A DNA stretch of 24,306 nucleotides from Auxenochlorella pyrenoidosa (lineage: Eukaryota > Chlorophyta > Trebouxiophyceae > Chlorellales > Chlorellaceae): the NCBI GenBank assembly GCA_001430745.1, contig KQ482062.1:75472-99777 (forward strand). Direction: 5' to 3'. This document shows, one piece after another, positions 9,897 to 18,679 of the stretch. The translations under genes and the position numbers were made by a program. The notes under the pieces were generated by a model. That model was not told where the DNA came from, made no database searches, and was given only the letters and a program-made list of their open reading frames with translations. How positions within the stretch are numbered: the stretch's first letter is position 1; each line of letters starts with the position of its first letter.

Positions 9897-10474
9897 CGGT
9901 GGCGCAGCAGCACTGTCCAGAGGCCCGTCATGCGCGCCTCGAGATGGTGCAGTATGGGCAGGAGCTGCTCGAGCATCAGGGGCGAGCAGACATGCAGGCA
10001 GACAATTGGGAGCCCGAGGGCTTGGGGCGGCCGCAGCACCCGCAGCAGCCACATCTTGAAGAGCAGGAGTGGGAGAGAGATCAGAAGGCAGAGGGTACCG
10101 CGGTCCCACCTCTGACACCTGCAGGCACTGGAGATGTCGCAGGTTGCAGTGGCACGCACGCTGCAGGCAGTACCACAGCAGACATGTTGGGCAGCGGCGA
10201 GGCGCCCTCCAGCGGGGCGCTGCCAGCCTCTGCCCTGCCAGAGCCGGTGCACGTCGCGCTGCAGCTGGTGGTGCTGGCAGCCGCTGTGCTCGAGGCAGCG
10301 CTGCTGTGGGGTGCAAGGATAGGGGAGCGCGCCAGCGGCGGCGTGCTGCACGTGCCACCCACTCTGTTGCGGGCGCCTCCTGCTGTCCTGCGCGCCAGCG
10401 TCATGGTGGCCGCTGTGCTTCTTGAGCTGCTGGCGTGCCTGGTGCACGTGCTCTGCGGCCAGCCATCGGCTTGA
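8374..10474 (+). CDS. Unrecognised protein with coiled coil and two C-terminal membrane segments
   Basis: Four exons: 8374-8633, 8746-9102, 9258-9450 and 9611-10474. All have GT-AG borders and consistent phases, giving 557 aa. I do not recognise the family. Residues 1-270 are low-complexity, rich in Ala, Ser, Gly and Pro. Residues about 271-310 (TESELAQLDLEDVRQLAAEA and onward) form a charged amphipathic helix, probably a coiled coil. A run of eight Gly, then Gln/His-rich and acidic segments follow. Near the end are two hydrophobic stretches, about 483-504 (VALQLVVLAAAVLEAALL) and 532-552 (VMVAAVLLELLACLVHVL), suggesting a membrane hairpin with most of the protein on one side. There is no signal peptide. 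The start ATG in CCACGATGAGC is the first in frame. Exon boundaries, especially exon 2, rest on consensus and phase only. Confidence 0.65.
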
Positions 10475-11381
10475 GCGGCCATCCTGTCAAATCACCGGAT
10501 GTGGGGGCCATGCTACTGTGCCCCCTTTGCCATGCACCCTGTGCAGTGAGGCAAGCCCTTGTCATTTGCTGCCATGAAAAATTGAATGAGCAGTCTCTAC
10601 CACCTGGTCGCACCCATCTCCTGCCTCCTGGGAGTGTGCCGGGCCCAGTTCCCACCCTGCTGCATCCAGAGCATCCCATCTTGATCGCTTGTCTCTCAAT
10701 GCACATTAAGACCGCATCGCCAATCCTCAATCCCCATAGTGTGGCAGTAATCTGTTGTTCTTCCTGATGTGCAAGTGAAAAGAATTTGCAGGAGTACCAC
10801 AGTTGGCCGTGAAGTTGCACTAGTCTGGAGATCCATGCTTGCCGCAGGCAGCCAGCCTCCACGGCTGGCAGCGTCAGGTCATTGCCTGTTCCACGTGGCC
10901 GGGATAGGATGGGGACATGGAATGTGACCGAATGTTGAAGGAGTGAGGGCTCAAGAAGGGCATGGTGGTGGGGTATCAGCCATGCAGGTGAATCTTGACC
11001 TTTTGCCAAGAGGCGCCGCAGAGGGCGCCGGCGCCCCAGTGGCAGTCTCCCGGAAGGCTTTCTCTGGCCCGCGTACGGTTCGAAATGACCTCAAAGTCTA
11101 TATTCAAGCACTGCTACACGATTAAAGGACGTAAATCCTTAGCCTCAGGGTCGGCCCGGGCGGGGTCGATGGTGGCCACCTCGTGGCCAAGCTTTTGCGC
11201 GGAAGCCGAATCCGTCCCCCTTGGTGAATCGTGCCATTCTTCACTTCCTGTCTCCGTCCCTGTTTGCAATTGCAGAACATCGTCGAGCCACAGCGACCCT
11301 TCCCAGCTCTCTGCCCTAAGCTGCCGTGCAGCCATCGCGGTTGCCATTGCAGGCCGACCGGGGGGGCCCTCAGCGTTTCAG
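10475..11381. other. Gap of 907 bases without a confident gene
   Basis: This holds the 3' UTR of the preceding gene and the 5' region of the response regulator. No TGTAA was found on the plus strand here. The frame that enters the response-regulator Met is open from 10995, so one or more 5' exons could lie here; candidate acceptors are seen near 11275 (AATTGCAG) and 11352 (CATTGCAG). A minus-strand ORF (11009-10401) shows no family resemblance. Confidence 0.4.
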
Positions 11382-12797
11382 ATGCACGTCCTTATAGTGG
11401 TGAGCACCAGGGACCCCGCAAATGCCTTATCAGGCAAACCCCCCAAGGCTAGGCCTCCCCCCAAAAACGGTGGCGCTGTCCTTCTCTCCGTCGCGCAGGA
11501 CGACCTAAGACTGAACCGAATCGTGCTCGGCAAGCTCCTTCGTTCGGTGGGTGTGCCTCTGCTGGCAGCGGGGCAGCCGGCGGCGGGGCCAAGCTCTGGG
11601 CGCCGCAGGACAGGGCAGCATACTCGGATCTCTTCCAGCCCACCCCAGCTCGCCCATGTCCACCCCAAGCCTCCCACACCACTGCGCTGCGCAGCCGTGC
11701 AAGAATCGTTGGCCGCTGGGGCCAGCCTGCCTTGCCCCAACTCTCTCTCCGCCCGCCTTGTGCTGCCCTGCCACGTGCAGCTCGACCTGCATGTGATCGA
11801 GGCCTGCGACGGGCGTGCGGGCCTGGAGGCTTACCTCCAGCACGGCCGTGATGTGGGCATGGTCTTCATGGTGAGCGGGATGCAGGGGCTGCAGCCAACA
11901 TGGTGTGCCCGCCCCACCGCCGCCGCACCCCCGTCCTGCCGCTGCTGCGGCGCTGGCCGGCGGCCCCGCCGCAAACTCGCTCTTTGTCGCACCCCACGTG
12001 CCCCCCCCCCTCGCCCGCCACAGGATATCATGATGCCTGTGTGCAACGGTATCCAGGCCGTGCTGTCCATCCGCTCCGCTGAGAGCCGCCAGGGCTGGCT
12101 GCCGGTGCCCATTGTGGCCTTCACCTCAGAGGATGTGGCCCACGGCTCGCCGCTGTGGCACGAGTGCATGCAGAGCGGCTTCAACGACGTGGTGGTGAGC
12201 TCGGCGCTGGGGCTGCCTCCCGGCGTGAGCCGGTCCTGCCGATGCTGATGTGACAGCAGGGCCAGCTTGGCGCATGGGTGCAAGGTCTGGGAGTGGCGCT
12301 GGCCCTCTGCACCACGCCAGTGCTGCGGGTGGGGCAGCCGATGCCTGCAGTTCCGCCCCGTGGTTTAGCACGCTCCTTCCCTCCCCATCCTCGCCGCGCA
12401 GCCCAAGCCGATGAGCAAGCACTATGCCGTGGAGCTGCTCTGCCGCTGGATGCCGGGCCTGCGGCAGCTGGGCGAGCCGCCCTGCTCCCCAGCAGCCAGC
12501 GGCGTCAGCTCTGACGATGAGGTTGCCTGCTCCTCCTGCGCTGGCAGCGCCGCAACCCCCGCCTCCTGCAGCCAGTGCGGCAGCAGCAGCGCAAAGGTCG
12601 CGGCCAGCCTCATGCAGCCCCCGCAGCGGCCGCCGATGCGGCGGCAGCAAGGGCTGGCCAGCGGCAGCAGCGCCGGCGAGGGCGGCTCAAGCACCAGCGT
12701 GCAGCAGCTGCATAGCGCTTCGGCAGGCACAGCGCGAGGAGAGCACGCAAGTGCTGAGCCGGAAGCCTGCTTCCCGCGGAGCTTCTTGCTGCAGTGA
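11382..12797 (+). CDS. Two-component response regulator, single receiver domain with Ser/Cys-rich tail
   Basis: Exons are 11382-11399, 11499-11546, 11781-11870, 12024-12194 and 12402-12797; all introns are phase 0 and GT-AG. The protein is 240 aa if translation starts at 11382. It is a complete CheY-like receiver: MHVLIVDD (acidic pair 7/8), phosphoacceptor Asp53 in FMDIMMPVCNG, Thr86 in VAFTSED and Lys111 in VPKPMSK. These are the canonical phosphotransfer residues, so it should accept phosphate from a histidine kinase or phosphotransfer protein. The remaining 125 or so residues are low-complexity (Ser, Ala, Gln) and include a CxxC-x9-CxxC pattern at 152-168. No DNA-binding or kinase domain is present. 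The N-terminus is uncertain: the first visible exon codes only six residues and may be preceded by others. Plant type-A regulators have a similar layout; assignment to that class is inference. Confidence 0.88.
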
Positions 12798-13250
12798 GCA
12801 GGCTGGCGGGCCGACAGCCCGCCATGCTGAGCGCCACCCAGCAGCCAGACGAATCTGCAGCGTTTTTTTGCCTTCTTTCCATGAAAAACCTTAACCGTGC
12901 TCACTGACCAGGAACTGCAACTTTGGCTGTCCTAGTGGCCCACCGATGCGCATGCAGGCCCCCCCCTCCCCCTGCCCTCTCCATTCTTTTGCACCATCCA
13001 CCCACCCACTCCCCACCCCACGTCAACACATGCCGCCCCCACCGCCACCCCCTCTCTCTCTTTTTGCTGCCCTCCTTCGGCATGTCCCTCGACCCAGCGT
13101 GCCGCCCTAGAGACCTGCTATCTATCGCATCCAGACACCTGCTGTCCTCTTCTGATCGTCACCTGCCCAGCCGCACTCGGCCCTTGTTCTCCAGGCGCGC
13201 CCCGCGCTCGCTGCCTCCCGGCCCAACGCATGGCTGCCAACCTGTTGCCG

Positions 13251-13276
13251 CCCCCCCCCCCCCCCCCTCGGGGGGG
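13251..13276 (+). repeat. C17 run followed by TC and G7
   Basis: Seventeen consecutive C, then TC, then seven G. It lies in the likely 3' UTR of the response regulator. The G7 can pair with part of the C run as a tight hairpin, and the C run could form an i-motif in single strands. Confidence 0.85.
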
Positions 13277-13578
13277 AGCGCCCCTGTTCCCTCCTCTGTA
13301 AGAGGCCTCCCTGCGCCCAATATCATGACCCATGCCTGCCGCCCGCCCACGGCATTGATTTTCCCTTCATTCAGCCCATGGCACCACCTCACTACCCCCG
13401 CTTGAACCAGCACCCACAAGACGGGCCGCCCCCACCGAGCGCATGTTGTCCTCTGCTGGCTGCCCTCTGGCCCTGTAGCCCGCGGAGCCGCCTCTGCTGC
13501 GCCCAATACCCTTCCTCCAGCCCCACCTTTACCGGCCACCTCTATTGCACGCACGTTTTACGCTACACAAAATCATGA

Positions 13579-13583
13579 TGTAA
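13579..13583 (+). terminator. Probable polyadenylation signal TGTAA of the response regulator
   Basis: TGTAA, the usual chlorophyte polyadenylation signal, occurs about 780 bases after the stop at 12797. The earlier TGTAA at 13297 is an alternative. The choice is inference. Confidence 0.45.
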
Positions 13584-13842
13584 AGCATGTCCAATGAGAA
13601 CAGCCAGTGGCAAAGCCGCTCCTGCGACGTCCACGGGACAGCGCCGGGACGCCGCCAACCCATGTGCACAGGTGTGCGCAAGGACGATTACGCCTGCAAG
13701 TTACAATGCCTGCAGCTGGAACTCGAAGTGATGCGGCGCAAAGCGAGATTCCCGCCGGCCAGGCATCCCTTGGCCCAGCTGGCAAGCACGCTTGCCTGGT
13801 CTTTGTCGCAGCCCCTCTGGCGTCTTTGACGGGTCTTGGAAC

Positions 13843-16800
13843 ATGATATACCTATTATCGCTGCTCTTTGTTGCAGCAAGGGCGGCTGTAGAACAGGCAA
13901 GCAGCCCGCGGGCGCGTGTGGGCCAGCACCTCGCACCGCTCGGTCTGACACCCTGTTCCCCGCGCTCATAGTGCAATTGCGCCCATCTGCGCTCCAGCGG
14001 TGCCCGTAGGCCTCCGTCCCCCAGCCTCCCAAGGCGGCGGCACCGCTGCGTCGCTTGCCTGCCACCCACTTGCCCCAACCAAGCCGCTCCTCTGCAGGAT
14101 GCCAACAGCTCGTTTGTTTACAACAACTTTATGGCGTCGCTCAGCACGTCGCCCCAGCCCTTCAGCGGCACCTATGGGCATTACCACGAGCTCACCGCGG
14201 GTGCGGAGGCCCGGCTGTGCCGGCATGGCGCCTGGATACCGGGTGCCGAGCATGCTTCCGACCCGGGCTACGCCGGTGGCAGCCAGGGCCACGCTGCCCT
14301 GGCGCATTGCCGAGACAGCAGGCCAGGGCTGGAGCCTCAGTGTATCGCCCGCGCGCCGCCACCCCCCATGTGTGCTGCCCCCATGCAGACGACCTGCCTG
14401 CCCTGCACGCCGCCGGCGCCCAGATGATGCTCATCACAATAGAGACCTGCTCCGCCTTCACGCCGCACTACCAGTCAAACTGCGGGGAGGTGCTTTACGT
14501 GAAGAGCGGTGAGGGTCGGCGTGCGGCACCTGCCCAGCCAATGCACGGCGGCGGCAAACCTGCTGCTGCAGCTGCGTGCCGCTGCTGGGAGGCCGCCACA
14601 TCAACCCGCTTTCTCTGCAGGCTGCAGCTGCAGCGGATGCTGTGTGGTCATTTGGAGGACCCAGCGCGCCCGACGTTCCCACATCTGCTGCCCCGCCAAC
14701 CGCCGCTGCCGTTGCTGGGCGCAGCACAGCGTATGCAACATTCCAGCCACCTTGCAGCTGACGCACGCACACACGCAGCAACCTCTGTTGAGCTGGGAAC
14801 ACCTGTGGCCTGCATGCTGCGCTGTCGCAGGCCTACTGGACGCTGTGCTGCTGGTGGGGGGGGAGCGGCTGCAGCGCACGATGCGCGCCGGTGACGTGAT
14901 GGCGGTGCCCCCAGGCGAGGCGCCGCCCCCGCCCTGCTGGCTGCCTGCGGCTGCGCCGGCACTGTGCTTGCGAATGCCCCATTGGTGCCAGGCTGCGGAA
15001 GGCACCCAAGCTGCACTGCCGCAAGCACGACACCCGTGGCGGCCGGGGACGGAGCACGCCTGGGCCGGCTGCCTGACAGCAGCGCCCCACGGCGGTGCTC
15101 TGCCCCTCCCCTGCAGGCGCCCTGCAGGCCTTCACCAACACGCACTGCAAGGAGGCCGAGGCGTTGGTGCTGCTGACCAGCCCCGACCCGGCGCCCATCT
15201 TCCCGGTGGAGCAGGCGCTCAGCATGCCGCAGCAGGCGCTGATCTGTGAGCCCCCACACCCAGCAGTGGCCCGCGAGTGCCGCCCAGCGACACCGCCCCC
15301 CCCACCCCCACCCCCCGGGCGCTCCCAGCCCAGGCGCCCTCTGCGGCATTCATGGGGCTGCATGCGCGAGCAGAACTGTCTGCGCACAAGGACCAGCTGG
15401 GCGAGGCTGTGGGCACGACTCCCCCCTCCCCAACTCCCCACCCCCCACCCCACTTTGCCCCCCGCGCACCCTGTCCACCCATCCCCGGCGCTCTGCTCGT
15501 TGCCACCTGTGCAGCTGGGTTTGGGCTGAGCAACTACACAGCCTTCCGGGACCCCATCAACCTCCCAAAGTCGCACCTGTACTCGCTGAACGACGAGGCC
15601 TGCTCCGCGCGCTGCGCCACGCTGGCGGCCCAGGCGGGCAACCAGACGGGCGATGCCGCGCCCGCGCCTGCAGCCGACGCCGGCGCACCGCCCCCGCAGC
15701 AGCAGCAGCCGGGCCGGCGGCTCGCTCAATCGCAAGCGCGGCGCAGCAGCGGGGCGAGAGGCTTGAGGGGTGCCAAGCAGCAGCAGCAGCTCGGCCGGCG
15801 GCTGCTGGTGGAAGGGGTGTACAGCGACTACATGGCGTCGCTGCTCAAGGCCCCGGCTGATGTGGAGAATGCGTACGCGACGCGGCGGCAGCTGTCGCAC
15901 GGTGGGTGCGGCTATTGGCACAGGCTGCAGTACCCGCATGTGCACATGCGTTGGTCAAGGGCGCTGGGCAGCTGCTGCCCTGGACGCGGTCCTGAGGTGG
16001 TAGCCTGCTGCGGGCAGTCTCTGCCCGGCTGTGGAAGCCTGTGCAGCCCTCAGCCCACCCGCCCGCAAATTGATCCCCAGCTGCTCGTGCTGCGCCCCCA
16101 CCCTGTGCTGCAGAGGAGCTTGCGGGCCTGGCAGAGACGGGCTGCCTGGTGGCGCTTGCGGAGCTCAAGGCCTGCTCCATGTCGGCCATGCACTTCCAGC
16201 CGAATGCCGACGAGTTCACCGCCGTCCTCTCGGGTGAGCCCCTCTCACCTGTGCGCATCTCGCCCTCGCCGAGCGCTGCCCTGCTATCCGCGCCCCGCTG
16301 CCTCGCTGAGCTGCGCCCAAGCGGGCCCTTCTTGCCGTGATCTGAGCACAGACTGCGGCGTGCGCCCAAGCTGGCGTGCCCGCCAAGCGCCCAGCACCGG
16401 GGCCTGCAGGGGCACGGCCAAACAAGCCGGCCCCAAACCCACCCTGGCCCCATCGGCTCACCTTTCCCGTCCTTCCCCTGCAGGCACCATTGACATGATC
16501 TTGCTGGCCAACGGCACCCGAAAAGTGGTGCGCACGATGCAGCCCGGCGATGTGGCAGTCATCCCCCGAGGTGGGTGGGGCCTCGCCGCTAGGGCGGGGG
16601 CAGGGCAGCCAGCGGCGGGCGAGGGCGGCCGCTGAGCAGGGGCCGGCCGCTGCAAGGGGCAGCGAGAATCGACCCATCCTTTGGGGCGCGGCAGCTTGGC
16701 AGCGGCAGCTGCTCAGGCCCCCAAGCTCAGGCCAAATGCAGCACCCTCCAACAACTCCCTTTAAGAACCCCTCTCCACCCACCCACCCACAAACCACCAC

Positions 16801-17441
16801 CACCGCCCCACCCGGCCGACGCCTGCGCAGGCGTGGCGCACTACTTTGCCAACGCCAACTGCGACCCCATCACCATGCTGGTCATCTTCAACTCCAAGGC
16901 CCCCACCAGGGTGTACCCGCTGACCGAGACGGTGGCACTCCCGGCCCGCGTGCTGACGGGTGCGAGGGGTGGGGGTGGGGTGGGGGTTGGGGGGGCGGCG
17001 GCAGGGACCCTGGTGCAGGGAGGGGCCTCGCAGGGCCGGCGACAAAGGAGGGGTGTTGCCTGCCACCGTTCAGGTCAGGCCAGGACGTGCGTTGGCGGCT
17101 CTGTGGAAGGCGTTTGGGCGAAATTGAGCGCTTGGGTGTTGCCTGTATGGAGTCGCACCAAGCTGGCGCGTGCCGTGCCGTGCTGGCACCTCCTCCCCTC
17201 TCCACACCCCACACCCCATGCGCACATTGGCTGTGTATGATCCTCACGCTGCCCCACGCCTCCCGCCTGCACGCTTGCAGCTGCCTTTGGCCTGGAGGGC
17301 GGGCCTGCAGCCTACCCATCCTGGAGGGACGCAATCGACGTTCCCGAGGCCACGCTTGGCTCGCTGAATGACCCCCAGTGCACCGCGCGGTGCGAGGAGG
17401 CAGCGGCGGGCACGCAAGGCACAGAGGAGGCATCACGATGA
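13843..17441 (+). CDS. Secreted germin-like bicupin with altered metal-binding motifs
   Basis: Ten exons: 13843-13917, 14098-14200, 14389-14508, 14831-14914, 15117-15245, 15515-15901, 16114-16233, 16484-16570, 16831-16959 and 17281-17441; 464 aa. MIYLLSLLFVAARAA is a signal peptide; NSS, NYT and NGT sequons fit secretion. Two cupin domains (about 31-204 and 281-452) are joined by a Gln/Pro/Arg-rich linker. Germin box 1 spacing H-x-H-x4-E-x6-G is kept, but the second His is Gln in both: H86-Y-Q88...E93...G100 and H326-F-Q328...E333...G340. Box 2 (G-x5-P-x-G-x2-H-x3-N) has Gln131 for His in domain 1 but keeps His372 in domain 2. Each half ends with a germin-like helix segment and a paired-Cys tail (SLNDEACSARC, SLNDPQCTARC). 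The intron after exon 4 has a GC donor (CCCAG then GCGAGG). Bicupins include oxalate decarboxylases and seed storage proteins; activity here cannot be assumed. The first exon is the least certain. Confidence 0.88.
16965..17000 (+). repeat. G-rich tract just inside the donor of bicupin intron 9
   Basis: Runs of 4-7 G separated by single T or TT begin about five bases after the 5' splice site of the last intron. The sense RNA could form a G-quadruplex next to the donor. Confidence 0.7.
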
Positions 17442-18679
17442 GCCTGGCACGGCGGCGTGTTGCGCCCCTTGCACCCTACGCAACAGCGCCCGCCGAGCAG
17501 GTGGCATGCATTGGCACGCGGCAGGCACATTCTCCTTTTCCGAATCCTTGTTCTGCTCTCCTTGCTTCAGTTCCTGCTTGCTTACTTTTCCACCTCCATG
17601 GCAGCGTCCGAAATAGGCAGCAGCGCCAGCGGGATCCTTCACTCGGTCTCCCTCCCACTCACCTGGTCATCCAGTGCAGCGGCACGCCACTTGCGTCCTG
17701 CACGGCGCCGTCAGCTTGTTTCCACAGCCTGCCATCCGCTTGAATCCTTCCAGCCCCTCACAAATCCTAACCCTGTTATGGCCCTCTGAATACGGCCACC
17801 TCTTGTTGTGTCACAACGATTGTGCACCCATAAACTTAGGCAAAGCAGCACGCAGATTGTAAAAATGCAGGTAGCGAGCGCGCCAGCATACATCGCCGGC
17901 AGCGGCAGGAGACTGGAGACTGGTCAGTTCAAGCGAGGGCGGGGTGCCTGGAGGGCAGGAGCGGCGGCGAATTCCAAGAGGACCTTCACTTAAAATGGAT
18001 GCTTGTAGATTCGGGAGGATAGGGAAGGGCACAAGGATGAGAGGAGGCAGGGCGGCTCTGAATGCATGCAAAATACCACTGGGCAGGGCATTCGTTGTCA
18101 AGGACCGCCACTAACGGCGTCCCAGGGGAAAAGCGACGAGGCGAGCAGCCGGAGAGGATATGGTGGGGAGCAGGGGTTGACGGCAACAGCATTGGCAGCA
18201 AAGGTTCAATGAAATGTAATGGATGGCCGGGAGATCGGCGTGGCCGTGGGAGAGGATTCGGACTAGGGCGTGATTGGAGGGGCGCTGCACAAAAAAGTGT
18301 TCCCTGAGCGGGCCGCACATGGCGCGGCGCACGGCATGAAGCGCACCGGGCGCACTTCCAGAAGGTGGCATGAGGTGGGGACGGCAGGAAGGGGCATTCA
18401 GCACGGCAAGGAGGGTTCAGGCAGTAGTGAGAAAATGGAAAATTGAAAATCTGTGGGCTTCAACGGGCTAGGGTCGAGGAGGCGGCAGGGTTAAGGTCGC
18501 CAAGTGGGAGGATGAGGGCCGAGCAAAAAAGGCCGTGCGATCAGACTGGCCAAGATGTTGTGTGCTACTCTGATGGCGCAACAGTTGACAAACCGGGGGG
18601 GGTGATCCGGGCCCAGCGCGGCGCGCGGGCTGCACGCGGTACCGCTGAGGGCTGTGGCCGCGGCAGCGTGGCGGCACCG
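17442..18679. other. Convergent intergenic region between bicupin and CCCH gene
   Basis: About 1.2 kb lies between two facing stop codons. It should contain both 3' UTRs. On the plus strand a TGTAA at 17858-17862 fits the bicupin. No TGTAA was found on the minus strand for the CCCH gene; a second plus-strand TGTAA is at 18215-18219. No coding exon is supported. Confidence 0.55.
17858..17862 (+). terminator. Probable polyadenylation signal TGTAA of the bicupin gene
   Basis: TGTAA occurs about 420 bases after the bicupin stop, in the sense orientation, a usual distance for chlorophyte 3' UTRs. Confidence 0.55.

Larger units (their letters stand above)
12798..13842. other. Response-regulator 3' UTR and bicupin promoter
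   Basis: About 1 kb lies between the response-regulator stop and the bicupin start, with no supported coding exon. From about 12955 to 13560 the plus strand is strikingly C- and T-rich, with many CCCACCC-type runs and a run of 17 C at 13251-13267 followed by TC and seven G. TGTAA at 13297-13301 and 13579-13583 are possible polyadenylation signals. The last 260 bases should hold the bicupin promoter. Confidence 0.5.

Noticed and set aside
9453..10115. Overlapping frames on both strands in the 8374-10474 gene
   Set aside because: They are shadows of the Gln/His-rich exon; the chosen frame has matching splice phases and a coiled coil plus membrane segments.
10401..11009. 202-codon minus-strand frame in the gap before the response regulator
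   Set aside because: No family resemblance, no splice or start context, and it overlaps the 3' end of the plus-strand gene.
10995..12248. 417-codon plus-strand frame covering most of the receiver
   Set aside because: It reads through introns: the receiver is interrupted by non-homologous sequence at GT-AG sites, and removing four introns gives a perfect-length domain. Only the exon parts are kept.
13587..13846. Two short plus-strand frames (starts 13587 and 13607) as the first exon of the bicupin
   Set aside because: Neither has a signal peptide or joins in phase to exon 14098; the ATG at 13843 gives a good signal peptide and phase-0 junction.
15270..15480. Pro-rich reading of C-rich sequence between bicupin exons
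   Set aside because: It lies between a GT donor at 15246 and an AG acceptor at 15514; the duplicated half has an intron at the same place, so it is intronic.
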